Below are positions 7,801 to 15,945 of a stretch of 64,000 bases of DNA, piece by piece. Source of the DNA: Burkholderiales bacterium (GTDB lineage: Bacteria > Pseudomonadota > Gammaproteobacteria > Burkholderiales > Burkholderiaceae_F). The notes beneath the pieces are model-generated. The model did not search any database, was not told where the DNA came from, and saw only the letters and a list, made by a program, of their open reading frames with translations. Within the stretch, counting starts at the first letter, position 1; each line of letters starts with the position of its first letter. The translations under genes and the position numbers were made by a program. The stretch lies in contig JADCGX010000018.1 in NCBI GenBank assembly GCA_020248785.1, forward strand, positions 62,001 to 126,000, read 5' to 3'.

Positions 7801-8394
7801 ATGCGTTTCACCATCCAGTCGCTGTCCGACGCCGATCTGCTCGGCGTGCTGGTCGGCCCCCGTACCGCCGCGCACCTGCTCAAGGACGCGAGCGGCAGCC
7901 TCGCGCAACTGCTGCACGAACCCGTACCAGCCGTCTACGCCCAGCCCCGCGCCGCCAGCAAGTTGCAGGCAGCCCGCGAACTGGTGCGCCGGTCGCTGGC
8001 CGAGCAAATGCAGCAGCGTGACGTGCTGGCTTCGCCCCAGGCCGTGCGCGACTACCTGCGCGTGGCCCTGGCCCGTCTGGAGCACGAGGTCTTCATGGCC
8101 CTGTTCCTCGATGCGCAGAACCGCGTGATCGCCGCAGAGGAGCTGTTCCGCGGCACCCTGACCCAGACCAGCGTCTACCCGCGCGAGGTCGTCAAACGTG
8201 CCCTGGTGCACAACGCGGCGGCGGTGATCCTGGCCCACAACCACCCGTCGGGGGTCGCCGAGCCCAGCCGGGCCGACGAGTTCCTGACCCAGACCTTGCG
8301 CCAGTCGCTGTCCCTCGTGGACGCCCGTGTGCTCGACCACTTCATCGTCGCCGGCAACGGCGTGGTGTCGTTCGCCGAGCGCGGTCTTCTGTAG
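7801..8394 (+). CDS. radC: RadC-family JAMM protein
   Basis: A 197-residue RadC homologue. The JAMM/MPN+ metal motif is visible as [14 protein letters not shown] in the C-terminal half, with [18 protein letters not shown] upstream of it. The helical N-terminal part is shorter than in chromosomal RadC. The ATG at 7801 is chosen because a CAGGAGAG site lies nine bases before it; the frame is open upstream into the leader. RadC-like genes are standard in ICEs and plasmids of this type. Their biochemical role is not settled and the old DNA-repair claim is doubtful. Confidence 0.93.
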   Translation: MRFTIQSLSDADLLGVLVGPRTAAHLLKDASGSLAQLLHEPVPAVYAQPRAASKLQAARELVRRSLAEQMQQRDVLASPQAVRDYLRVALARLEHEVFMALFLDAQNRVIAAEELFRGTLTQTSVYPREVVKRALVHNAAAVILAHNHPSGVAEPSRADEFLTQTLRQSLSLVDARVLDHFIVAGNGVVSFAERGLL

Positions 8395-8479
8395 TTCGTT
8401 CTTCGTTTCGAAGTTCCGTCGTTCCCACCGCACGGCTTGCCGTGCATCGCTCCGGCCCGGGGCTTCTCCCGGTCCGGTT

Positions 8480-8550
8480 CACCACCCCAGCGGGGATGTG
8501 CATCCCCGCATGGCGGGGTGCCGTCCTCGCGTTCTTCAAGGAGCATTCCC
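8480..8550 (+). promoter_or_regulatory. Structured leader of the DUF932 gene
   Basis: The longest of the three related leaders. The outer stem CACCCC 8483-8488 / GGGGTG 8515-8520 encloses an 8-bp inner stem GCGGGGAT 8490-8497 / ATCCCCGC 8502-8509 with a GTGC loop. Another hairpin (GCACGGC/GCCGTGC) lies just upstream, near 8431-8446. The Shine-Dalgarno AAGGAG is at about 8538-8543. The inner stem differs in sequence from the other two leaders but keeps pairing, which is what a conserved RNA structure would show. Confidence 0.5.
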
Positions 8551-9627
8551 ATGAAAACCGGACGCACCCTCGTTGATCTTGCTGGCGAACTCGAGCGCCA
8601 GATGTCCTCCAAGCGCGACCTCGTCGTGCCTTCGTCCCTGCTTCAGTGCCGCACCGATGAGGGCGGAGAGCTGAAGATGCTTGTCGATGTCCGCAGTGCT
8701 GACACTGCGGTCGCCCGCGAGTACGGTGTGACGGACCTGGCGCGTCGGCAGCTCGCCGACAAGCTTAAGATCCCGTTCGCCTACTTCGAGCGCATGCGCA
8801 GCGAGCAGCCCACGCTGCTCGACCGCAACGTCAACACCTGGCTGCAGTCGGACGGCGATCGGCGGATGATCCGCACGCTGGACGGGCAGGTGAGGGCGGT
8901 GCTGTCTGATCGCTATCGGCGGCTGGACAACTTCGACCTCGCCGAGAACGTGTTGCCCATCCTGCAGCGGCTGGACGGTGCCCGCTTCGAGTCGGTGGAA
9001 CTGACCGACACGAAGATGTACCTGAAGGTCGTCACACCGCGCGTGAATTTCGAGGTCGCCCCTGGCGACATCGTCCAGGCCGGCATCGTCATCACCAACT
9101 CGGAGGTGGGTTGCGGCACCCTGTCGGTGCAGCCGCTCGTCTTCCGACTGGTGTGCCGCAACGGCCTGATCGCCTCGGACCATGCCCTGCGTAAGACCCA
9201 TGTCGGTCGCGCGCTGGGTGCGGAGACCGAGTCGGTGAACGTCTACCGCGACGACACGCTTGCCGCCGACGACCGCGCCTTCTTCCTGAAGGTGCGGGAC
9301 GTGGTGGAGGCCGCCGTCTCGGAGACGACGTTTCGGCAGATCGCGCTGAAGATGCAGAAGACGCGCGAGATCCCGCTGACCGGTGACCCGGTCAAAGCCG
9401 TGGAGGTGCTGGCCAACCGCTACACGCTCAATGACACCGAGCGGGCAGGGGTGCTGCGACACCTCATCGTAGAAGGCGATCTCACTGCCTACGGCCTGGT
9501 CAACGCCGTCACCCACTACTCACAAGAGGTGGTGGACTACGACCGGGCCACCGACTTCGAGGCGCTGGGAGGCAAGCTCATCGAGCTGCCGGCCAGTGAC
9601 TGGAGGGAGGTGGTCACGGCGGGGTGA
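8551..9627 (+). CDS. DUF932 family protein
   Basis: A 358-residue protein of the DUF932 family, common on phages, plasmids and ICEs. Typical stretches are LARRQLADKLKIPFAYFERM, NVNTWLQ...RMIRTLDGQVRAVLSDRYRRLDN, CRNGLIASDHALRKTHVG and a C-terminal domain with VTHYSQEVVDYDRATDFEALG. The ATG at 8551 follows AAGGAG. No catalytic motif is evident and the function is unknown. Its neighbours (SSB-like, radC) suggest a role in element DNA metabolism or evasion of host defence. A terminator-like hairpin follows at 9696-9736. Confidence 0.85.
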   Translation: MKTGRTLVDLAGELERQMSSKRDLVVPSSLLQCRTDEGGELKMLVDVRSADTAVAREYGVTDLARRQLADKLKIPFAYFERMRSEQPTLLDRNVNTWLQSDGDRRMIRTLDGQVRAVLSDRYRRLDNFDLAENVLPILQRLDGARFESVELTDTKMYLKVVTPRVNFEVAPGDIVQAGIVITNSEVGCGTLSVQPLVFRLVCRNGLIASDHALRKTHVGRALGAETESVNVYRDDTLAADDRAFFLKVRDVVEAAVSETTFRQIALKMQKTREIPLTGDPVKAVEVLANRYTLNDTERAGVLRHLIVEGDLTAYGLVNAVTHYSQEVVDYDRATDFEALGGKLIELPASDWREVVTAG

Positions 9628-9695
9628 GGGGGACTCCCGGTGGGCTGGCCGATGTGCTGGCTTGCCGGGAGCTTCTCGGTCAGATGTCTGTCTTT

Positions 9696-9736
9696 TCGCC
9701 CGGTGCAGCCTCACGGCTGGCCGGGCGATTGCTTTT
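9696..9736 (+). terminator. Probable Rho-independent terminator after the DUF932 gene
   Basis: TCGCCCGG 9696-9703 pairs with CCGGGCGA 9721-9728. An inner CAGCC/GGCTG stem with a TCAC loop lies at 9706-9719. The T-rich tail TTGCTTTT follows at 9729-9736. It separates the maintenance block from higBA. Confidence 0.65.
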
Positions 9737-9807
9737 CTCGATGGCGAAACCCATGTCCGCCGAACCGATCGCTCTGCGTGGCCGTGGCGCCCGCGGGTTG
9801 CGCATGG

Positions 9808-9822
9808 CTCCCAAAATGGGAG
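9808..9822. promoter_or_regulatory. Palindromic operator of higBA
   Basis: CTCCCAAAATGGGAG is a near-perfect palindrome (6-bp arms, AAA spacer) 13 bases before the higB start. HigA-type antitoxins autoregulate through sites of this kind. The binding itself is inferred. Confidence 0.65.
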
Positions 9823-9834
9823 ATACTACGGTGG

Positions 9835-10143
9835 ATGAGGGTCATTGCGAAGAGCAGCCTGCAGAAGTTTTGGGAGCGTCCGGGTTGTGCTGACGCGCGT
9901 GGGCCGCTGCACAGCTGGTACGTCGAGGCCGTCAAGGCGACATGGCGTACGCCTCAGGACATCAAGGACCAGTACGCCAGCGCCAGCATCTGCGGCAACA
10001 ACCGGGTGGTGTTCAACGTGGGCGGCAACAAGTACCGGCTGGTGGTCGAGATCCAGTACCAGGCCAGCATCGTCTGGGTGAAATTCGTGGGAACCCATGC
10101 GCAGTACGACCGAATCGACGTGGAGACCGTCAATGAGTATTAA
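9835..10143 (+). CDS. higB: HigB-family mRNA-interferase toxin
   Basis: A 102-residue RelE-superfamily toxin of the HigB type. It has MRVIAKSSLQKFWER at the N-terminus, then LHSWYVEAVKATWRTPQDIK, NNRVVFNVGGNKYRLVVEIQY and the C-terminal WVKFVGTHAQYDRI, which carries the conserved GTHxxYD signature. HigB toxins cleave mRNA on the ribosome. The ATG at 9835 gives the standard family length; the frame is open further upstream without a good site. The toxin precedes its antitoxin, as usual for HigBA, and overlaps it by eleven bases. Confidence 0.92.
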   Translation: MRVIAKSSLQKFWERPGCADARGPLHSWYVEAVKATWRTPQDIKDQYASASICGNNRVVFNVGGNKYRLVVEIQYQASIVWVKFVGTHAQYDRIDVETVNEY

Positions 10144-10492
10144 GCCGATCCGCAATGATGACGACCTCCAGCGCGCCTTCAAGCGGCTGGAAAAGATCTT
10201 CCAGGCCGAGGAGGGCACCTCGCAGGTGGATGAGCGGGACGTGCTCGTGACGCTGATCGAAGCCTACGAGAACAAGCACTACGACTTCGGGCCAGCCGAC
10301 CCGGTGGAAGCGATCAAGTTCCGCATGGAGCAGGAGGGCCTGACCCCGCGCGATCTCGAGCCCTACATCGGCCAGAGCGGCCGGGTGTCGGAGGTGCTGA
10401 ATCGCAAGCGCGCCTTGAGCCTGCGCATGGTCAAGCGCCTGCACGATGGGCTGCGGATTCCTTACGAGAGCCTGCTGGCCGGCGTACGGTAG
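10133..10492 (+). CDS. higA: HigA-family antitoxin
   Basis: A 119-residue antitoxin. The N-terminal part is helical and acidic (toxin-binding). The C-terminal part has an Xre-type helix-turn-helix with FRMEQEGLTPRDLEPYIGQS and VSEVLNRKRALSLRMVKRLH. It neutralises HigB and represses the operon, probably through the palindrome at 9808-9822. The start overlaps the end of higB, so the pair is coupled. It serves as an addiction module for the element. Confidence 0.92.
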   Translation: MSIKPIRNDDDLQRAFKRLEKIFQAEEGTSQVDERDVLVTLIEAYENKHYDFGPADPVEAIKFRMEQEGLTPRDLEPYIGQSGRVSEVLNRKRALSLRMVKRLHDGLRIPYESLLAGVR

Positions 10493-10507
10493 GTCGCCTC
10501 GACGGTG

Positions 10508-11488
10508 ATGACGCCACCGGTCTTCCGCCGCTACCTCGGCATCCACTACGCCGGTGCGGAGACCCCAGACTCAGGGCTCAAAAGCCTGCGCGTCTACAGC
10601 GCCACACCCGAGACGCCGCCGCAGGAGGTGCTGCCTCCGCACGGGCCGCGGCGGTACTGGTGCCGCCGGGATCTGGCCCATTGGCTGGCCGGGGAACTGG
10701 ACGGCGACATGCCCATCATCGTGGGCATCGACCACGCGCTGTCGTTTCCGCTGCGGTACTTCGAGGTCCACCAGCTTGCGCCGGACTGGATGACCTTTCT
10801 GGAAGACTTCCATCGGCACTGGCCGACCGATGCGCCGCACACCTACGTGGACTTCATCCTCAATGGGGCCAGAGGGAAGGGCGCCGAGCGCATGGGCAGC
10901 CCGCGCTGGATGCGGCTGACGGACGATCGCTGCGAGGTGGCTCGGTCGGTGTTTCAGTTCGAGGGGCAGGGGAAGGTCGCGGCTGCGACGCACGCCGGAT
11001 TGCCTTGGATCCTGTACCTGAAGCGCCAGTTGGGCGATCGGCTTCATGTCTGGCCGTTTGACGGCTGGAGCATCCCCGCTGGCAGATCGGCACTGGTGGA
11101 GGTGCGGCCGGCGATGTGGCGCGACCTTGCGCCAGCGGCCACATTGACGGCCGGGCAGAAGGATGCCCTTGTGACTGCGTCGTGGTTGAAGGCGGCTGAC
11201 AGCTCGGGGGAATTGGCCGACATGCTTCAGCCGGTGCTGTCGCCGCCAGAGCGGCTGGTTTGCGGGGGCGAGGGTTGGATACTGGGGTCGTATTGCCAGC
11301 CAGGGGAATTGGTAGACCGGAAGCGATCATCTCCTGGCGGTCGCGACCGCCACGCGGAAGGCTGCATCAGACTGGTTGCGGCCTTTCGCAGCACGCTTCG
11401 CGGCCGGCCGCTGTGGACCGAAGCGGAAGTGGCAAAGTCCGTCGAAATCCGGCATCGCCCCAGGGCTACAAGAGGCGGTCTGCACTAA
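10508..11488 (+). CDS. DUF429-like RNase H-fold protein, possibly altered at the C-terminus
   Basis: A 326-residue protein. The opening RRYLGIHYAGAETPDSGLKS and the inner strand PIIVGIDHALSFPLRYF resemble the RNase H-like DUF429 fold. In that family the first strand usually reads GIDYSGA; here the acidic residue is His (GIHYAGA), so catalysis may be lost. The family usually ends near a GWILG stretch, present here at about residues 255-260. About 65 further Arg-rich residues with no resemblance to anything follow, so a frameshift near 11285 may have removed the natural end. It lies just downstream of higBA and upstream of the five-gene operon. The function is unknown. Confidence 0.6.
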   Translation: MTPPVFRRYLGIHYAGAETPDSGLKSLRVYSATPETPPQEVLPPHGPRRYWCRRDLAHWLAGELDGDMPIIVGIDHALSFPLRYFEVHQLAPDWMTFLEDFHRHWPTDAPHTYVDFILNGARGKGAERMGSPRWMRLTDDRCEVARSVFQFEGQGKVAAATHAGLPWILYLKRQLGDRLHVWPFDGWSIPAGRSALVEVRPAMWRDLAPAATLTAGQKDALVTASWLKAADSSGELADMLQPVLSPPERLVCGGEGWILGSYCQPGELVDRKRSSPGGRDRHAEGCIRLVAAFRSTLRGRPLWTEAEVAKSVEIRHRPRATRGGLH

Positions 11489-11490
11489 GA

Positions 11491-11501
11491 TGCTCAGAGC
11501 A
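11491..11501. promoter_or_regulatory. Small palindrome before the five-gene operon
   Basis: TGCTC-A-GAGCA lies 18 bases before the ATG of the dUTPase-like gene, in the 30-base gap after the DUF429-like gene. It may be an operator. No clear promoter boxes can be assigned. Confidence 0.35.
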
Positions 11502-11518
11502 ATATTGGGGCAAACGAT

Positions 11519-12193
11519 ATGAATGCCGTAGGCGACGTCAAGTTGAGGAGCAGGTTGGAGTCCATGCTTGAGCTTCAGGATGGCATCAATAGCAAAATTC
11601 GCTCAGACTGGCGCGACGCGCACAATGCTTGGTTCCGGGCGATTTGGACGGAATGCGCTGAACTTCTGGACCACATCGGCTGGAAGTGGTGGAAGCATCA
11701 GTCGCCAGACATCCCCCAGGTCCACCTGGAGCTGGTCGATATCTTCCACTTCGGGTTGAGCGAGCTTCTGCAACAGCACGGGACAGCGGACGCCGCGGCA
11801 ACCCAGCTCCTAGGTGCCTACGTCGGCTACGGACAGCGCAGCGGCGCCGGTGTCCATGACTCCGCGGCGCGGATCGCTCTGGTGGAAGCGTTCGCGACCT
11901 CCGTCCTGTCGACCAGGCGGTTCAACATGGCCGGGTTCTGTGAGGTCGCCAGCGCGGTTGGCCTGGAAGAACAGATGCTCTACGAGATGTACGTGGGGAA
12001 GAACGTGCTCAACGGTTTCCGGCAGGACCACGGCTACAAGGCGGGCACCTACATCAAGACCTGGGACGGCCGCGAGGACAACGTGTGGCTGGTGGAGTTC
12101 GCCGCGGGTCTGGACAAAGACCCGGGCACCTTCGCGTCCGAGCTCTACCGCAAGCTGTCGAAGAAGTACGAAGAGGTCGCGCGTGGCCGTTGA
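11519..12193 (+). CDS. All-alpha dUTPase-like (dimeric dUTP pyrophosphatase fold) protein
   Basis: A 224-residue protein of the all-alpha NTP-pyrophosphatase superfamily, closest by eye to dimeric dUTPases. Metal-ligand candidates are E45, E48 and D51 (WTECAELLDHIGWKWWK) and E71 and D74 (LELVDIFHF). The C-terminal signature KNVLNGFRQDHGYKAGTYIK and WDGREDNVWL is typical of the family. All expected acidic residues are present, so it could hydrolyse a (d)NTP. It opens a five-gene operon and overlaps the PRTase-like gene by eleven bases. In that setting a role in nucleotide-based defence is more likely than housekeeping dUTP removal; this is inference. Confidence 0.8.
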   Translation: MNAVGDVKLRSRLESMLELQDGINSKIRSDWRDAHNAWFRAIWTECAELLDHIGWKWWKHQSPDIPQVHLELVDIFHFGLSELLQQHGTADAAATQLLGAYVGYGQRSGAGVHDSAARIALVEAFATSVLSTRRFNMAGFCEVASAVGLEEQMLYEMYVGKNVLNGFRQDHGYKAGTYIKTWDGREDNVWLVEFAAGLDKDPGTFASELYRKLSKKYEEVARGR

Positions 12194-13106
12194 TCTGCCG
12201 CCAACGGTTGTCGAGAACTGGAAGTTCTTCGTCAACTCGCAGCTGTGGCCGCGGGCTGCTCGCTTTGACCCCAAGGGCTGGCTCGAGAACTTCGACGCAG
12301 CCGACCAGAAGTACGCCATCCGCCTGTTGGAGGGCTTCACCTACTTCGCGGAAGAACTGGTTGGCGCGCTGTTCCAGGGAGCCTTCCAGAGCCTTTCGCA
12401 GTTGGTGGTCCAGAACAAGGACAACTACTTCTCTGCCAGCTCACAGTGGACCCAGTTCCTTGAGTCGGCCATTGTCGTGCGCGTTGAGGGTCGCCACAGC
12501 AGCGACGCTGATAGCGGCTTTATCTTTACGCGGCTGGCTCGTGACCGCCTTGGCGTCCAAGAAGAGCAGCTTCTCGCGCCAGCCAAGGCGCTCGAACAGC
12601 TGAAGGCGACGCGACGTGGCAACGTCATCTTTGTCGATGACTTCGTCGGGTCCGGCGAACAGTTCGAGAGTACGTGGACGAAGATTCACCAGCTGTCCGA
12701 CCTTGGAGCAGCGTCTTTCAAATCGCTCGTCGGTACTATTGGGTCGGGCGCGGTAGGGTTCTACTACTGCCCCTTGATTTGCACCGAGGTCGGAGGTGAC
12801 TACATCGCGGCGAAGTGCCCGTTAGTGAAGGTTGTGCCCGCGCACGTTCTGCCCGAGACCTACAGCGCGCTGTCCAGGAGCTCTGTGATTTGGCGGGAAG
12901 ACATGAAGGTCGAAGGGCCGCTGTTCGTCGAACGTGCGAGCGTGAAGGCTGGCATTCCCTTTCGCGATGGACAAGAAGGTTGCTGGATGGGCTATCGAAA
13001 GCTCGGACTGGCGCTTGCTTTTGCCCATGGATGGCCGGATGCGGTCCTGCCGATCTTCACGCACCAGGAAAACGGTTGGAAGCCGCTGCTGAAGAAGCGA
13101 CCATGA
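12183..13106 (+). CDS. Phosphoribosyltransferase-like protein (PRTase-CE type)
   Basis: A 307-residue protein starting at a GTG inside the end of the dUTPase-like gene. The segment GNVIFVDDFVGSGEQFESTW (about residues 145-164) is the PRPP-binding loop pattern of type I phosphoribosyltransferases: hydrophobic strand, DD, then a G-S-G turn. It resembles the PRTase-CE domain described in predicted prokaryotic conflict systems, often next to ORC/Cdc6-like ATPases, as is the case here. The C-terminal part has WMGYRKLGLALAFAHGWPDA and IFTHQENGWKPLLKKR, also typical of that group. The substrate is unknown. It might modify or break down nucleotides or nucleic acid. Confidence 0.75.
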   Translation: MAVDLPPTVVENWKFFVNSQLWPRAARFDPKGWLENFDAADQKYAIRLLEGFTYFAEELVGALFQGAFQSLSQLVVQNKDNYFSASSQWTQFLESAIVVRVEGRHSSDADSGFIFTRLARDRLGVQEEQLLAPAKALEQLKATRRGNVIFVDDFVGSGEQFESTWTKIHQLSDLGAASFKSLVGTIGSGAVGFYYCPLICTEVGGDYIAAKCPLVKVVPAHVLPETYSALSRSSVIWREDMKVEGPLFVERASVKAGIPFRDGQEGCWMGYRKLGLALAFAHGWPDAVLPIFTHQENGWKPLLKKRP

Positions 13107-14983
13107 CTAGCCAGAACGAGTCAATCGACAAACTGAGCACGGTGCTAGGCCTCTACAAGGCAGAATGGCTTCGCGAGAAGCTTTTCGACTTGTTCACGGT
13201 TCCGGGCTACTTCGACGAGCTGAAGATGAATCGGCCATGCGTCCTCATTGGTGGCCGTGGCACGGGGAAGACCACCGTCCTTCAGGGCTTGTCTTACCAG
13301 GGTCAGTTCGCTTTCGCCAAGTCGGACAAGAACGTCATCGATACATGGCAGTTCTTCGGTCTCTACCACCGCGTTAATACCAATCGGGTGACTGCCTTTC
13401 GCGGCCCGGAGCAGACCGAGGATAGGTGGCGCGCTTGCTTTGCCCACTACCTGAATCTGCTGTTCTGCACCCAGCTCTTGGAGTTCGCGTGCTGGTACGA
13501 GCTGCAGACCGGGCGAGAGTTGTCCCTCTCGCCAACCGACCTTGCCGCGTTCCGGGCGACGCTTAAGCTGCAGTCCAATGGTCGGCTGGCTGACCTCGCG
13601 CAGGAAGTGCGGCTGCAGGTGCTGGTCTTCGAAGCGTCCATAAACAGCATCGTGGACACGCCTCCGGAATTCCTATCGATGCAGGGCGCGCCCGTGGACG
13701 CGCTGTCAGCCGCACTGCTCAGTACGAAAGAGCTGGCGGGCAAGCAGTTCTTCTTCCTCATCGACGAGTTCGAGAACTACGAGGACTATCAGCAGCGCAT
13801 CCTGAACACCATCATCAAGCACGCCCCGAGCGCCTACACCTTCAAGGTTGGGGTCCGGGAGCTGGGGTGGCGAGAACGCTCGACGCTGAACGAGAACGAG
13901 CAGCTGACCTCGCCGGCCGATTACGCGCGGATTTCCATCTCCGAGCGGTTGACCGACTCGCGGTTCAAGTCCTTCGCGGAGGAGGTGTTGTCCGTTCGAT
14001 ACCAGGGAACGGTCGATGGGCCGGCCGTTGGTGCCGACTTTCCGTCGTTGTTCCCTAAGCTCGACGAGCTCGATGAGGCTGCGCGCTTGATTGACAAGGC
14101 GCAGGAAAACAAGGTGCGCAAGGCTGTTGAGGAGGCTAGCTCCCCGGAGCAGCGTGAAGCCGCGAAGGCGCTCCCCTTCGGCGTGCAGTACTTTCTGGAC
14201 TACTGGGCCAACTCGCACACCGAGACGACGACGCTCTCGGCCGAGATTGACGCCTGGCTCAAGGACACTAAGTCAAGCAAGGACCGTTTCAACAACCACT
14301 TTCATGCCTCGCTGTTTGCCATTCGCAAAGGCAAGCGGGGTATCCGGAAGTACTACAGCGGCTGGGACGTCTATCTGGCCCTGTGCGAAGGCAACATCCG
14401 CTACCTGCTCGAGTTGGTGCACTCGGCCCTCCTTCTTCACACCGAGGAGGAAGGTGCGGCGCTATCGCCCATCAGCGCTGAAGTTCAGACGCAGGCTGCC
14501 CAGGCGGTTGGCAGGAAGAACCTCTCTGAACTCGAAGGCCTCAGCGTTGACGGCGCTCGTTTGACAAAGCTCTTGCTCAGCCTGGGGCGTGTGTTTGGAG
14601 TGCTTGCAGAGTCACCAGCTGGACACACGTCCGAGGCGAACCAGTTCCACCTCCGTGAGGAGCAGGCGCCGGACAGCGATGGAAGGGCGATGGAGTTGCT
14701 CAAGCACTCGGTGATGCATTTGGCGTTGGTCAGGTATGCCGGCAGCAAGCTGCTGGATGAGCGCGATACCAAGGCCTACGACTACATGATTCACCCCATC
14801 TTTGCGCCCTTCTTTGTCTTCAGCCATCGGAAAAAGCGAAAGATTCTGCTGTCGAGCGCGAACCTGCTGAGCTTGGTCGACCGGCCTAGAGAGGGTATAG
14901 ACGCGGTCTTGAAGCTCAACCATAGGGAGTCCGAGGCGGACCTTCCTGACCAGCTGCAGCTGTTCGGCGACTTCTATGCGTGA
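13103..14983 (+). CDS. ORC/Cdc6-like AAA+ ATPase of a conflict system
   Basis: A 626-residue P-loop ATPase. Walker A is GGRGTGKT at residues 50-57, preceded by PCVLI. Walker B is FFFLIDEFENYEDYQQ near residues 213-228, with a sensor-like stretch (FKVGVRELGW) about 30 residues later. The long C-terminal region is helical and shows no signal peptide or membrane segment. It fits the ORC-CDC6-like ATPases that co-occur with PRTase-CE domains. It overlaps the PRTase gene by four bases and the next gene by eight. It may be the sensor or switch of the system, for example binding phage replication structures; this is inference. Confidence 0.75.
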   Translation: MTSQNESIDKLSTVLGLYKAEWLREKLFDLFTVPGYFDELKMNRPCVLIGGRGTGKTTVLQGLSYQGQFAFAKSDKNVIDTWQFFGLYHRVNTNRVTAFRGPEQTEDRWRACFAHYLNLLFCTQLLEFACWYELQTGRELSLSPTDLAAFRATLKLQSNGRLADLAQEVRLQVLVFEASINSIVDTPPEFLSMQGAPVDALSAALLSTKELAGKQFFFLIDEFENYEDYQQRILNTIIKHAPSAYTFKVGVRELGWRERSTLNENEQLTSPADYARISISERLTDSRFKSFAEEVLSVRYQGTVDGPAVGADFPSLFPKLDELDEAARLIDKAQENKVRKAVEEASSPEQREAAKALPFGVQYFLDYWANSHTETTTLSAEIDAWLKDTKSSKDRFNNHFHASLFAIRKGKRGIRKYYSGWDVYLALCEGNIRYLLELVHSALLLHTEEEGAALSPISAEVQTQAAQAVGRKNLSELEGLSVDGARLTKLLLSLGRVFGVLAESPAGHTSEANQFHLREEQAPDSDGRAMELLKHSVMHLALVRYAGSKLLDERDTKAYDYMIHPIFAPFFVFSHRKKRKILLSSANLLSLVDRPREGIDAVLKLNHRESEADLPDQLQLFGDFYA

Positions 14984-15935
14984 CATTAAGCGCGAGCCCA
15001 TACTGACCGAGACCTTTGAGTCGGTCAGTCAATTCACGCCCGTTCCTGGGAGTGCATACCTCTACCGCGTCAGCAATGAAGACCGAAGCGGTCACACCGG
15101 CCAGTGGCGGCAGAGCTGCACTGATGTCCAATTCATCAAGGTCACCGTTGAATCCAGTTCAGGCTTCAACGTGTCAGGCGTGGAGGAGGAATTCCTTCTA
15201 CGGAGCGCTGCATCACTTGCGAAGTTGCTTGCTCCGCTGGGTACAGGTCGAATCCTGTACGTCGACATCACTGGCCTGAGCCATCCGACCTGGGCTGCGC
15301 TCATTCGAGCGGCCATGGCAGCCCGGATGGAAGTGCGTGCGGTTTACGTGGAGCCGTATCGTTACAAGCGTAGCGCGGCGCCGCTGGAGGGTCAAATCTA
15401 TGACCTTAGCGCACGCATCGCAGGCATCGCCCCGATGCCGGGCTTTGCGACGATTGCGTCCACGGATGACTCCCTCTTCGTGCCGCTTTTGGGTTTCGAA
15501 GGCGCGCGGTTTCGTCACGTCATCGAGCAGGTGCAGCCGAGCCACGAGCGGATAGTGCCGGTGGTGGGAATCCCGGGCTTCAAGCCTTGGTACGCCTTCG
15601 AGACGTACCTGGGGAACAGAGCCGCGCTGGAGGAGACCAGTGCGTGGCACCACATCGAGTACGTGCCGGCCAACTGCCCATTCAGCTGCTTCTATCTTCT
15701 GCAGGAGCTGGCCCGGCGCAACCCGATCTCCATGCTGAAGGTCGCAATGATTGGGACCAAGCCGCACGCCCTGGGCGCTGTAATGTTCGCCCTGACCTCC
15801 CCGAACCGCATTGAGCTCATCTATGACAACCCGATTCGCAAGGAAGGGCGCACGGACGGCCTGGATAGGCTACTGGTCTATCACGTAGGCGCCATCACCG
15901 CGGGCGCCAGTGGCAGCTCGATGACGAAAGGGTGA
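14976..15935 (+). CDS. Unknown Rossmann-like protein of the five-gene operon
   Basis: A 319-residue soluble protein I cannot assign. The middle part reads RILYVDITGLSHPTWAALI then MEVRAVYVEPYRYK: a strand ending in D-I-T, a helix, and a second strand with VYVEPYRY. This looks like a Rossmannoid sensor or nucleotide-binding domain and is loosely like CARF-type domains. A second alpha/beta part follows (IVPVVGIPGFKPWYAFETYL, NPISMLKVAMIGTKPHALGA). The ATG at 14976 lies inside the end of the ATPase gene, so it is translationally coupled. It could sense a nucleotide made or spared by the neighbouring enzymes. That is inference. Confidence 0.6.
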   Translation: MRDIKREPILTETFESVSQFTPVPGSAYLYRVSNEDRSGHTGQWRQSCTDVQFIKVTVESSSGFNVSGVEEEFLLRSAASLAKLLAPLGTGRILYVDITGLSHPTWAALIRAAMAARMEVRAVYVEPYRYKRSAAPLEGQIYDLSARIAGIAPMPGFATIASTDDSLFVPLLGFEGARFRHVIEQVQPSHERIVPVVGIPGFKPWYAFETYLGNRAALEETSAWHHIEYVPANCPFSCFYLLQELARRNPISMLKVAMIGTKPHALGAVMFALTSPNRIELIYDNPIRKEGRTDGLDRLLVYHVGAITAGASGSSMTKG

Positions 15936-15945
15936 GACGGCACTG

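Noticed and set aside
9639..9671. CTCCCGG/CCGGGAG stem just after the DUF932 gene as terminator
   Set aside because: It has a long loop and no T-run; the stem at 9696-9728 with TTGCTTTT is a better terminator.
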